In this document: positions 8,130 through 16,525 of the stretch, piece by piece
Numbering within the stretch: the first letter of the stretch is position 1
Layout: every line of letters begins with the position of its first letter
Assembly: GCA_027600665.1 (NCBI GenBank)
Contig: JADGJL010000008.1
Location: 123,487-187,486, forward strand
From: Irineochytrium annulatum
Taxonomy: Eukaryota; Chytridiomycota; Chytridiomycetes; Chytridiales; Chytridiaceae
Direction: 5' to 3'
DNA length: 64,000 nt
Program-made: the position numbers and the translations under genes
The notes under the pieces: model-generated
Seen by the model: the letters and a program-made list of their open reading frames with translations, nothing else
Told to the model about the DNA's origin: nothing
Databases searched by the model: none

Positions 8130-9428
8130 TTAGTGGTCCAGGAATACAAGCTGAATGAAGAACAATACTGCAAAGATATAGAAGATTGGATGAACATCTT
8201 TACCTTTGCCACGAAGCAACTTGAGTACTGGATAGAAGATAAAGCCTACGCCAATCCCTGTTGCAATACTATGCGTGAGCGGAGTAAGGATGATAATCAG
8301 GAAGGCAGGAAATGCTTCTTCGAGATCATCCCATTTGATTTTGCTGATAACGTTAATCATAAAGTAGCCAACAATGATCAGTGCCGGAGAAGTGATCGCC
8401 GGAATGCTTGAAATTACACTTACGATCGGTGTGAAGAACAACGTCAGAGCAAGAAGCACACTTACCGTTACCGCCGTCAGTCCCGTTCTTCCTCCTGCAG
8501 CCACCCCTGTGCTCGACTCGATGTAAGCTGAGGTTGGGCTTGTTCCGAGCAAAGCGCCACTGGTTGTTCCTACGGCATCTGCCAATAGTGCGCCACGCGA
8601 GCGTGGAAATTTACCTTCCTTAAGCAATCCTGCTTGTTCGGCAACGCCGAGCATCGTGCCCGTCGTATCAAACAGTGTGATCAGCAGGAACGTAAATATG
8701 ATTGTATACAAGCCATTCGAGAATACACCTGCCAGATCCAGTTGCAAAGCCGTTGACGAGAGGCCTTGCGGCATGGATACAATGGATTCCGGCATTTGGA
8801 ATAGTCCCATGATCCAGGAAAGTATCGCTGTAACCACCATGCCGATGAACAGGTAACCCTTCACTTTGTAAGCCATCAGCACAACGGTAATAATCAATCC
8901 GATAATAGTCAGATAAGCCATTGGCTCAGCCAGGTTGCCGATTGTAATCAAATTCGATTCCGAATCGGCAATAATGCCGGCATTTTGAAGACCTACCGTT
9001 GTAATAAACAATCCGATCCCTGCGGTTATGGCATGTTTTAAGCTTGCAGGAATGGCATCTAGCAACATGTAACGGAATGAAGTAAGTGATAAAATAATAA
9101 ACAAAATCCCTGCGATAAATACCGCTCCCAGTGCAACCTGCCAAGACACGCCATACCCGGCAACGACGCTATATGCAAAGAATGCGTTCAGTCCCATACC
9201 CGGCGCGATGACGATGGGATAATTGGACCATATGCCCATAATCAGGGTTCCGACAATACTTGCCAGTACCGTTGCTATGAATACTCCGTTAAAGTCCATG
9301 CCCGTGCTGCTAAGTATACCTGGGTTTACGATCACTATGTATACCATTGTAAAGAATGTTGTAATCCCCGCGATAATCTCTGTGGGAATGCTCGTACCTC
9401 TTTCTTTTAGTTTGAACCAATTGTCCAT
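8130..9428 (-). CDS. NCS2/AzgA-type purine permease
   Basis: About 432 residues, hydrophobic with 12-14 predicted helices. The start MDNWFKLKERGTSIPTEIIA and motifs such as GMGLNAFFAYSVV and GTSPTSAYIESSTGVAAGGRTG are hallmarks of the AzgA branch of NCS2 (B. subtilis PbuG/PbuO, guanine-hypoxanthine; related to adenine permeases). Proton-coupled import of purine bases is the expected role. The ATG at 9428 is preferred over an upstream TTG because GGAGG lies ~13 nt upstream of it. Expression is probably set in the leader (promoter near 9623-9651 and terminator hairpin near 9470-9495). Confidence 0.9.
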   Translation of the reverse strand: MDNWFKLKERGTSIPTEIIAGITTFFTMVYIVIVNPGILSSTGMDFNGVFIATVLASIVGTLIMGIWSNYPIVIAPGMGLNAFFAYSVVAGYGVSWQVALGAVFIAGILFIILSLTSFRYMLLDAIPASLKHAITAGIGLFITTVGLQNAGIIADSESNLITIGNLAEPMAYLTIIGLIITVVLMAYKVKGYLFIGMVVTAILSWIMGLFQMPESIVSMPQGLSSTALQLDLAGVFSNGLYTIIFTFLLITLFDTTGTMLGVAEQAGLLKEGKFPRSRGALLADAVGTTSGALLGTSPTSAYIESSTGVAAGGRTGLTAVTVSVLLALTLFFTPIVSVISSIPAITSPALIIVGYFMINVISKIKWDDLEEAFPAFLIIILTPLTHSIATGIGVGFIFYPVLKLLRGKGKDVHPIFYIFAVLFFIQLVFLDH

Positions 9429-9467
9429 GCTAAAGCCAGCCTCCAACTTTCAATTTATACTCCAAGC

Positions 9468-9498
9468 TAAAAACAAAAAATCCTAATCTTCATATAGG
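9468..9498 (-). terminator. Leader terminator (attenuator candidate) before the purine permease
   Basis: In the minus-strand transcript AATCCTA and TAGGATT form a 7-bp stem with a 9-base loop, followed directly by a T-run. It lies inside the leader, ~40 nt before the start codon. An earlier TTAATCCTAA copy at 9525-9536 could pair with the same TTAGGATT and disrupt it, the hallmark of an attenuator. Confidence 0.6.
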
Positions 9499-9622
9499 AT
9501 TGTATTATTAACGCTCCCATATTCGTCGTTAGGATTAAAGATTTAACAGCTATGCTCTATACGAAACATAAAAACGAAACATAAAGATACTCATCTCTGT
9601 TTTAACCTGAAGTCCATTTCGT

Positions 9623-9651
9623 ATTCTAATTAAAATAACATGCAATGTCAA
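9623..9651 (-). promoter_or_regulatory. Sigma-A promoter of the purine permease
   Basis: On the minus strand: TTGACA (9651-9646), a 17-bp spacer, then TAGAAT (9628-9623). It gives an untranslated leader of about 190 nt. Within the leader, ACGAAACATA occurs twice as a direct repeat (9561-9583), loosely like PurBox CGAAC sequences but not an exact match. Confidence 0.75.
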
Positions 9652-9766
9652 CGATTTGATGATTTGTTCACAGTTATTTACGAACTATATATATACTATA
9701 TCTTATGTTCATTCGTTTTTTAGGACATAGTGTATACACTTAGCGCTCCATGTTTACAACATATAA

Positions 9767-9800
9767 AAAGACTGCCAGCAATGTTCACCGGCAGTCTTTC
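9767..9800 (-). terminator. Intrinsic terminator of the small protein gene
   Basis: AAAGACTGCC and GGCAGTCTTT form a 10-bp stem; on the minus strand it is followed by TTTTTATATG. Confidence 0.85.
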
Positions 9801-9802
9801 GT

Positions 9803-9931
9803 TTAATTCGTAGTAGGTTTCTCTTCATACTCGCTGGATAATTCTTTTAGCGATTTGATTTTACCATGGGGATGCTGTTCTTGCTTTCGTGACTTCCAGG
9901 CAGCTTCTTTTCGTTTCTTCTGGTCAGCCAT
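9803..9931 (-). CDS. Small, highly charged protein (42 residues)
   Basis: A 43-codon frame beginning MADQKKRKEAAWKSRKQEQ and ending EEKPTTN. It has a strong ribosome binding site (GAGGAGG) ~10 nt before the ATG and its own terminator just downstream, which together make it a convincing short gene. It is lysine-, glutamate- and glutamine-rich with no hydrophobic segment, so probably a soluble, possibly helical protein. I recognise no family and propose no function. Confidence 0.7.
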   Translation of the reverse strand: MADQKKRKEAAWKSRKQEQHPHGKIKSLKELSSEYEEKPTTN

Positions 9932-10038
9932 AAAAGAGATCCTCCTCTGGAAACTGAGATGTGTACTACCTCTTTATGATGTCACTATAAGGCAACTTTA
10001 TTCTACGTTTTTAGCTACTAAGAGGATGAGAGTAGAAG

Positions 10039-13000
10039 CTAATTGGCAGGACCCAGATTAATCAAGCTGACATCGGACAAAGAGACAGTTGTGTTACCGT
10101 CTTCTGCGCCGTCGATGTTACCCAGATCAAATGAGATGCGAGTATTCGCATAGCTGGCTTCTGTTGCATCAAATGTAAACGTGAACTCCTGTTCTTCTGG
10201 AGTCAAATCAACTCGTGCCCCAAAGAATCCATGCCATTCATAGTTGGCAGCTGCGTCGACCCATCCAATTCCCAAACCCACTTTTCTGGACTTCTCTGCT
10301 TTGGCTTTAAACGTTAATTTGTATTTAAAACCTTGCTGTATGCCAAATCCTTCATTGATGACTTGACGATCCCAGGGGTTCTGTCCAGCATTACCAATCT
10401 TGGCAAGAAGCTGTTGATTGCTAACTTGCATCTCAAGATCAGCTGCATTACCATCCGCGTAGGTAAACCAACTGTCTTTACCTTTGGAGAAGTCTCCATT
10501 GGAAATAAGATTAACATGAGCTGGTTGCCCTCCTTGATCTGCATTCGGATTAACTTCATATAACTGAATGTTATGGATGTTAATCGAGTGTTCACCTGCA
10601 GGTAACGGATATCCTAGTCCGAATGCAAGTACGGCTCCCGAATCAGAAGTATCTCCCATGGTGACGGTATAACTATACGACTGTGGATCAGAAGTTAATT
10701 CCACTTCTTCTTCGAAATACTTCACAAAATCCCCTGCATTCTGAGAAAGGACCGCTTGCATAGATTTAGGACTGGAAGCAGATGCCTCGAAGGTAAGTCG
10801 ATATGATTTATTTGCATCCAGTTCGATCTCACCTTGTTGCAGCAATGCATCCCACCAATGTTCACTTGTACCAGGCAAGTTGATCGTTAATCCTTCGCCC
10901 TCTTTATGTGAAGCTGTCAGATCATTAGGAATTAGCTCCCAATGATTCAGATCTGTTGCAAGCTGGCTGTTTTGAACTTTGTTTAGTGAGATATCCACCC
11001 AACGGGTATTATAATTTGCTCCTTCAAAATTCACATAATAGGATTTGTCTGCTGCCAAGTTGAACCCTGGGAAATACACAGTTTTGTATGTTTGCCATCC
11101 CCCCGTGTCTCCGAGATTCACTTCGGACTGAGCAACGATTGTACCTTGTTCATCCTGAATGCTGAATCGTACTTCAGAATCACTTTTACCACTGGCCATT
11201 CGGGCAGAGAGTACATATTCCCCCTCTTGGGCCACATCAATTTTATATTGCAGCAGATCTCCCTGATCCATGTAACTGACATGTTTGCCGCCTTCTACGG
11301 AGTCCTCCAGTTGCAAGCCCTGCATTTCCCAGGCTTCGGTTGCAGGGATATGTGCGTAGCCATTCACGGACAGCGGTTTGCCTCGTTTGGTCAGACGCAC
11401 ATTGTCCACATATACCTTGCCGTTGGAACTTCCGAATAACAGTCTAAGTTCGGATTGTGCGATTGCTGGTCCATCTCCAACAATGATCTCTCCGGTATAC
11501 GTTTTCATTTCTTGGTTCAATGAGATTTTTTGTCCTTGATGAACCTGCACCGTATGCCCATTACTGCTGACAAGATCGATATCCATACTTCGTGGTGAAT
11601 CTGCCTTGGCATCAAAGGAAAATCCATACGTTGAATTGGCCTCCAGTTGCAACTCCGGTTGGTTCACCGAAACCTGTTGTGGTTCACCATTTGTCTGCGT
11701 AACATCCACAACCAGTTGGCGCTCCATAATCGGGAATTTCAAAAAGTTGTTTACACCGATCTGAGCCTTTGCACCTTCCTGAATGTTGCTTGACCAGAAT
11801 CCCAGACGCTCTTTACCTTGATCAAACGTTCCATTGTAAACGAAGTTGCCATCAGGTAACGCGTTGCGTTCAACAGTTAGCGGATCAGCATCACCCACTT
11901 CAATCAGTCGAACATTGGCAAGCCAAACGGTTTTATCATCCAATCCCAAATTAAATTCGAATCTGGCATTATTATCTGATCCATCCCGCATATTGAAGGT
12001 ATAGTCATAGGATTGCCAATCAGTCGTGAGTTCAAAGGTGTTCTCACCCGAATAATTCGTCCAACTCTTTTCGAATTGGTTCACTTTGGACATAATCATG
12101 CGGTTAGCAGAAGCCTTCGCATCAAACTGTATCTTGTACTTTTTGTTTTTCTTCATGTACATGGGCATCTGAGTAAGTTGAACCGAATAGTTCTCAGTCC
12201 CTGATGCATCAATACTAACTTGTGCTGCTTTGCCTTTCTGCTCATCCTCTACAACTTGCACACTTCCCGCTCCGTCAGCATTCGTAATAAATTTCCACTG
12301 TAGAGGCACTCCATTTTCTTCAGACCCTTCCGTAAAACGATCATTGTAGATTAGATTGCCATCGGCTTGTGGTTCACGCTGTTGTACAGGCTCGATGGGA
12401 TTGGTTGTTACATCAGGCCATGTGTTGAGATTTTTATAAGAGTACACACGTACAAAATCAACATTCATCGTTTCAGAAGTGAAGTCGCTCTCAGGGGAGC
12501 CCGGCCAGTCTCCGCCAACTGCCAGATTCAGAATCAGATAGAATGGACGATCGAATGGTGCAGGGAACGTATAATACTCAGGTTGGCCCGCGGCCTTGGT
12601 TTGCCAGTTAGTCACTTCATGATGCAGTTTACCGTCTACATAAAAGCGGATCATGCCCGGCAACCATTCCACCTGGAAATCATGATAATCGTCAGCAAAC
12701 GTTTCTCCCTCCGGAAGAGTAAGGCTTCCCTGATCATGTCCATGGGAACCATCAGGCTTCACACTATCATAGTGCAATGTGCTATATACCTTGTTATTAC
12801 TCTCATTGCCACCAATGAGCTCCATAATGTCGATCTCACCAGATGCCGGCCATCCGCCATAATGTGCTTCATCCGTAGGCATCATCCAGATGGCAGGCCA
12901 CATGCCTTTTTCAATAGGAAGCTTCGCACGTACTACCACTTTACCGTAGGTCCAGTCGCCTTTTCCCATAGAGATCAGTTTGCCAGAGCTGTAATCCTTA

Positions 13001-14493
13001 CCATTTTTCGGACCTTTTTTCGCTTCAATCTGTAATACGCTTCGGTTCTGATCTTTCGTAATACGAGTGTTATCCGGGCTGTAATACTGCATTTCATTAT
13101 TATAAACCAGACCTGTATCCTGCACGGTCCATTTGGAGGCATCAATCGCAGGCCCGTTGAACTCATCATTCCAGACCAGTTCCCATTGATCATGCGGAAT
13201 CGTTGTAGCAGGCACCGGTTTTTCACCCGCAGGATTGCTTGGTGTCGATGGGTTGGATGGTGTTTGCCCTCCTGGAGCAGATTGCGTTGGCGTGTTTGCC
13301 ACACTCGTAGAATCCCCAGGCTGTGACGATGCAGGTTGCTGAACTTCCCCTGCCATGGATGTACGCAAACCTTGTTTCACTTTCTCTCCATTAATAACAA
13401 CATCATTCGCATCAACACTTAATTGTTGAATCGTACCTTTGGTATCCACTCGGGTCTGAGTCGCTTCTGCATGAATATTCATAGAATTAATGAGGCTGTC
13501 TGAAGAGATTTCCAGAATGGATTTTTGCATGACATGCAGATCCTGAATGTTACTTTCTCCCGCAATGGCAACTCTGACGGGTTCACCCCGTTTGTCAACG
13601 ACCACTCGATTCAACTTGGAGTTGCTAATGTCGATGGAATGACTGCCTCCGCCTTTAATGATGACACTTCCTGTAACGGTTACGCCTTGGAGCACCACAG
13701 AACCCTCACCTATTCCTTCTGCCAGCAGAAGATTTCCATTGACGATCATATTTTTTAACGTGACATCCGTCGATTTAATAATCAAGTTGCCATCCACCCG
13801 GGACTCATATATACCAGGAGCACTTTTCAGATCGGTAATCATCGCCGACAACATGGCCGCTGTCTCTGCTCGTGTAATCGGAGATTTCGGATTTAATTTA
13901 CCTTGGAAGCCATTTAAAATATTTTCTTTCACTAGATAGGTAAGCGCTTTCTTTGCATAACTGGAAATATCATCTGCATCCTGAAATTCCAATCGTTCAT
14001 TATCTTCACCTGTAACCGTTGAAAGCTGAAACGCTCGATCTACCATAACCGCTGCATCTTGGCGGGTAATCGGTTTTTGCGGTGAGAGATGTTTACGGTC
14101 TGTGCCTTCGATGATGCCGGAACCATTCGCTCGTACCATTACATCATAGTACCAATCGTCTGAAGTCATATCCGCATACGAATCAATCGTCGCTTTACCC
14201 GTGAAACCAAAGGCCCGATCCAAAATCATAACGAATTCAGCTCGGCTAATTTCCTGATTAGGCTTGAATGTACCGTTCGTATAACCTTTCAATACATTCA
14301 ACTCTTGCAACCGTGTAACTGCAGATTGTGACCAATGCCCGGTGAGGTCTGTATAGGGAACAGAGGAGTGCAGGCTTTTCGCCTGCACATTTCCCACCTC
14401 CGCTTGACCTACAATTTCTGCTCCAGCAGTTGCTGGATAAACAAGTGAAGCCATTAAACTTGATGCGACCAACCATGCCAGTCCTCTTCTCAT
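10039..14493 (-). CDS. Cell-surface GH16 beta-glucanase with SLH and CBM modules
   Basis: 1484 residues. Order: signal peptide (1-25); three SLH domains (~46-90, 104-150, 169-215) that bind secondary cell-wall polymer; a repetitive beta-solenoid-like region (~225-375, repeats of the type VDGNLIIK); a Ser/Pro/Thr linker (~385-430); GH16 catalytic domain (~435-690) with GEIDIMELIG giving nucleophile E553 and acid/base E558; then CBM4/9-like modules (~711-865, 880-1035, 1178-1315, 1327-1482) and a CBM6-like module (~1045-1172). Laminarinase-type endo-1,3(4)-beta-glucanase displayed on the wall. It is the last gene of an operon with two ABC permeases (41 bp gap). GGGAGG precedes the ATG. Confidence 0.93.
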   Translation of the reverse strand: MRRGLAWLVASSLMASLVYPATAGAEIVGQAEVGNVQAKSLHSSVPYTDLTGHWSQSAVTRLQELNVLKGYTNGTFKPNQEISRAEFVMILDRAFGFTGKATIDSYADMTSDDWYYDVMVRANGSGIIEGTDRKHLSPQKPITRQDAAVMVDRAFQLSTVTGEDNERLEFQDADDISSYAKKALTYLVKENILNGFQGKLNPKSPITRAETAAMLSAMITDLKSAPGIYESRVDGNLIIKSTDVTLKNMIVNGNLLLAEGIGEGSVVLQGVTVTGSVIIKGGGSHSIDISNSKLNRVVVDKRGEPVRVAIAGESNIQDLHVMQKSILEISSDSLINSMNIHAEATQTRVDTKGTIQQLSVDANDVVINGEKVKQGLRTSMAGEVQQPASSQPGDSTSVANTPTQSAPGGQTPSNPSTPSNPAGEKPVPATTIPHDQWELVWNDEFNGPAIDASKWTVQDTGLVYNNEMQYYSPDNTRITKDQNRSVLQIEAKKGPKNGKDYSSGKLISMGKGDWTYGKVVVRAKLPIEKGMWPAIWMMPTDEAHYGGWPASGEIDIMELIGGNESNNKVYSTLHYDSVKPDGSHGHDQGSLTLPEGETFADDYHDFQVEWLPGMIRFYVDGKLHHEVTNWQTKAAGQPEYYTFPAPFDRPFYLILNLAVGGDWPGSPESDFTSETMNVDFVRVYSYKNLNTWPDVTTNPIEPVQQREPQADGNLIYNDRFTEGSEENGVPLQWKFITNADGAGSVQVVEDEQKGKAAQVSIDASGTENYSVQLTQMPMYMKKNKKYKIQFDAKASANRMIMSKVNQFEKSWTNYSGENTFELTTDWQSYDYTFNMRDGSDNNARFEFNLGLDDKTVWLANVRLIEVGDADPLTVERNALPDGNFVYNGTFDQGKERLGFWSSNIQEGAKAQIGVNNFLKFPIMERQLVVDVTQTNGEPQQVSVNQPELQLEANSTYGFSFDAKADSPRSMDIDLVSSNGHTVQVHQGQKISLNQEMKTYTGEIIVGDGPAIAQSELRLLFGSSNGKVYVDNVRLTKRGKPLSVNGYAHIPATEAWEMQGLQLEDSVEGGKHVSYMDQGDLLQYKIDVAQEGEYVLSARMASGKSDSEVRFSIQDEQGTIVAQSEVNLGDTGGWQTYKTVYFPGFNLAADKSYYVNFEGANYNTRWVDISLNKVQNSQLATDLNHWELIPNDLTASHKEGEGLTINLPGTSEHWWDALLQQGEIELDANKSYRLTFEASASSPKSMQAVLSQNAGDFVKYFEEEVELTSDPQSYSYTVTMGDTSDSGAVLAFGLGYPLPAGEHSINIHNIQLYEVNPNADQGGQPAHVNLISNGDFSKGKDSWFTYADGNAADLEMQVSNQQLLAKIGNAGQNPWDRQVINEGFGIQQGFKYKLTFKAKAEKSRKVGLGIGWVDAAANYEWHGFFGARVDLTPEEQEFTFTFDATEASYANTRISFDLGNIDGAEDGNTTVSLSDVSLINLGPAN

Positions 14494-14534
14494 CTTACTT
14501 CCTCCCTCAGCTCAGTTATCCTTGCATAGTCTAG

Positions 14535-15413
14535 CTATTCCTTAACTGCTCCAATAACAATTCCCTTTACGAAGAAACGTTGTAAAAACGGGTATACCAT
14601 CAGAATCGGAAGCGCACCGATAAAGATCTGTGCTGCGCGTACGGTCCGCTGCGAGATATTCTCCAACATGGAAGGATCCACGTTGATTTTGCTGAGATCT
14701 TGCTGAACAATAATAGTCTGTAACAGAGAAGCAAGCGGATAGTTTTTAATATCAGACATGTAGATCATTCCGTCGAACCAGGAGTTCCACTGATACACCA
14801 TTGTAAACAAAGACAAGGTTGCGATTGCCGGTAGCGACAGTGGGACGTAGACCAGAATCAACGTTTTGATATGACCTGCTCCATCCAGATAGGCTGCTTC
14901 TTCAAGTTCTTTCGGCAGACCACGGAAGAAGTTCATCATCAGAATGACGTTCCACACGGACAGCGCGCCGGGCAGAATAAGCGCCCAGATCGTATTCATC
15001 AGACCAAGCTTCTGAATCAGAATGTAACTTGGAATCAATCCGCCGCTGAACAAAATGGTGAACACAAAGAACCATGTATACAACGAGCGACCTTTAAAGC
15101 TGATATCTTCCTTCGACAACGGAAATGCGGTAATGAGCATGATGACCATACCGATGATCGTGGCAAGCACAGTCCGTTTAAGAGACACCAGAAGCGAGTT
15201 GATGAAATTTGAATTTCCGAAGGTTTTCACATAAGCGTCCGTTGTGAAACCAATGGGCCAGAAGCTGACCAGATTCGATGATGCCGGCGCCATACTGCTG
15301 AATGAAACAGCCAATATATGAATAATTGGTAAAATGCAGAGTAACGATAATATCCCAAGAAAAGTATAGTTAGCGATGCTAAATATGCGGTATCCTTTTG
15401 TTTTATAATACAA
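14535..15413 (-). CDS. Sugar ABC transporter permease, LplC/YtcP type
   Basis: 292 residues with six predicted helices. The inner-membrane EAA loop (EEAAYLDGAGHIKTLILVYVP) contacts the ATPase, and the C-terminus FFVKGIVIGAVKE is typical of CUT1-type partner permeases of the LplC group. Translation probably starts at a TTG 8 nt after GAGGAG, just past the stop of the upstream permease (15 nt gap). Forms the membrane channel with 15429-16394; substrate presumably beta-gluco-oligosaccharides released by the downstream GH16 enzyme. Confidence 0.92.
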   Translation of the reverse strand: MYYKTKGYRIFSIANYTFLGILSLLCILPIIHILAVSFSSMAPASSNLVSFWPIGFTTDAYVKTFGNSNFINSLLVSLKRTVLATIIGMVIMLITAFPLSKEDISFKGRSLYTWFFVFTILFSGGLIPSYILIQKLGLMNTIWALILPGALSVWNVILMMNFFRGLPKELEEAAYLDGAGHIKTLILVYVPLSLPAIATLSLFTMVYQWNSWFDGMIYMSDIKNYPLASLLQTIIVQQDLSKINVDPSMLENISQRTVRAAQIFIGALPILMVYPFLQRFFVKGIVIGAVKE

Positions 15414-15428
15414 GCCCTTTTCTCCTCT

Positions 15429-16394
15429 CTAGAAAACTCGATAATTAGCCAGTTTGTAAGCCATTCTGTACGATATAACAATCAAAATGGTAGCTACCAC
15501 TGATTTGAATAACCCCACTGCTGTGGCAAAACTCATCTTCCCGTTCAAGATCCCGAGTCGATATACAAAGGTGTCAATGATGTCGCCTTTGTCATACACA
15601 AGTGGATTGTACAAGTTGAACACCTGATCAAATCCGGCGTTCAGGATATTGCCGATAGAGAGCGTCATCAATACAATTGTGATTGGCATCAATGCTGGAA
15701 TTGTAATGTGCAGCGTCTGTTTGAAACGGTTGGCTCCATCCACCTCGGCAGCCTCGTAGAGCGCAGGATTGATTCCGGATAGAGAAGCCAGAAATACGAT
15801 CGTACCAAAACCAAATTCTTTCCATACATCGCTGACGATTAGCGTAATACGGAACCATGTACCATCTCCCAGGAAGAAAATTGGTTCTCCTCCAAAGGCT
15901 ACGACAAGCTGGTTCACCATGCCGCCCTGAGGAGACAGGATGTCGAGCAGAATCCCACCGAGAATAACCCATGATAGGAAATGCGGCAGATACACAAGCG
16001 TTTGACTCACTCTTTTGAATGCCGTCAAGCGAACTTCATTGAGCAAAATGGCAAACAAAAATGGGGCGAACAGTCCCGCGATGATTTTGAAAAATGCAAT
16101 GACTAGTGTATTCCAGATCACCTGACCTACATCCGGATATAAGAATAAATATCTAAAATTGTCCCAACCAACCCATTTGGATTCAGAAAATCCCAAGTAA
16201 GGCTTAAAATCCTGAAAAGCAATTACAATGCCGCCCATCGGTATGTACTGAAACACCAGTGCCAGCAATACGGCTGGTACGAGCATCATATGCAAGGTCC
16301 AATTCCGTTGCATATTCCAGCGCTGTTTGACCCTGGTGGAGCGCCGTTTATGCGGCGTTTCTAACGTATGTTCCTTCACTCCTGCATCCCCCAT
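15429..16394 (-). CDS. Sugar ABC transporter permease, LplB type
   Basis: 321 residues, six predicted helices after a basic cytoplasmic N-terminus (KRRSTRVKQRW). The EAA loop YEAAEVDGANRFKQTLHITIPA is clear. First gene of the minus-strand operon permease-permease-GH16. The ATG at 16394 has no clear ribosome binding site; a GTG five codons in lies behind GGGGGAT and may be the true start. No ATP-binding subunit is nearby, as usual for this class, which uses a shared MsmX-like ATPase. Its promoter carries the motif at 16473-16486. Confidence 0.92.
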   Translation of the reverse strand: MGDAGVKEHTLETPHKRRSTRVKQRWNMQRNWTLHMMLVPAVLLALVFQYIPMGGIVIAFQDFKPYLGFSESKWVGWDNFRYLFLYPDVGQVIWNTLVIAFFKIIAGLFAPFLFAILLNEVRLTAFKRVSQTLVYLPHFLSWVILGGILLDILSPQGGMVNQLVVAFGGEPIFFLGDGTWFRITLIVSDVWKEFGFGTIVFLASLSGINPALYEAAEVDGANRFKQTLHITIPALMPITIVLMTLSIGNILNAGFDQVFNLYNPLVYDKGDIIDTFVYRLGILNGKMSFATAVGLFKSVVATILIVISYRMAYKLANYRVF

Positions 16395-16441
16395 GTTCTA
16401 AAATTTATATTTTACAAGTCATCGTGAACTTGTATATTAAA

Positions 16442-16486
16442 ATTATAGCAATGGAAATTTGCGATCTATATCCTAATATTGCAACA
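16442..16486 (-). promoter_or_regulatory. Activated-type promoter with candidate YesN motif
   Basis: On the minus strand, TGTTGCAATATTAG (16486-16473) lies 25 bp upstream of a TATAAT -10 box (16447-16442) that has no good -35 (TATAGA). The same 14-mer occurs at the same distance from the -10 of the solute-binding gene (21807-21820). The layout fits an activator site for the adjacent YesN-like regulator; this is inferred. Confidence 0.6.
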
Positions 16487-16525
16487 ACGATATCACTATT
16501 TTAATGAGATTAAGGAGGTTGAACT

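Larger units (their letters stand above)
9429..9802. other. Gene-free stretch with leader, promoter and terminator
   Basis: Holds the permease leader described separately (9429-9651), about 115 AT-rich bases without recognisable signals, and the terminator of the 42-residue protein at 9767-9800. The leader was compared by eye with the purine, PreQ1 and ykkC riboswitch cores; none matches convincingly. Confidence 0.6.

Noticed and set aside
9500..9616. Purine riboswitch aptamer before the permease
   Set aside because: Expected by gene function, but the conserved core loops and paired stems could not be found by eye; kept only as a leader/attenuator candidate.
12367..13035. Forward open frame (222 codons) antisense to the GH16 domain
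   Set aside because: Composition is histidine- and arginine-rich as expected from antisense of a glycosidase; no start signal or family match.
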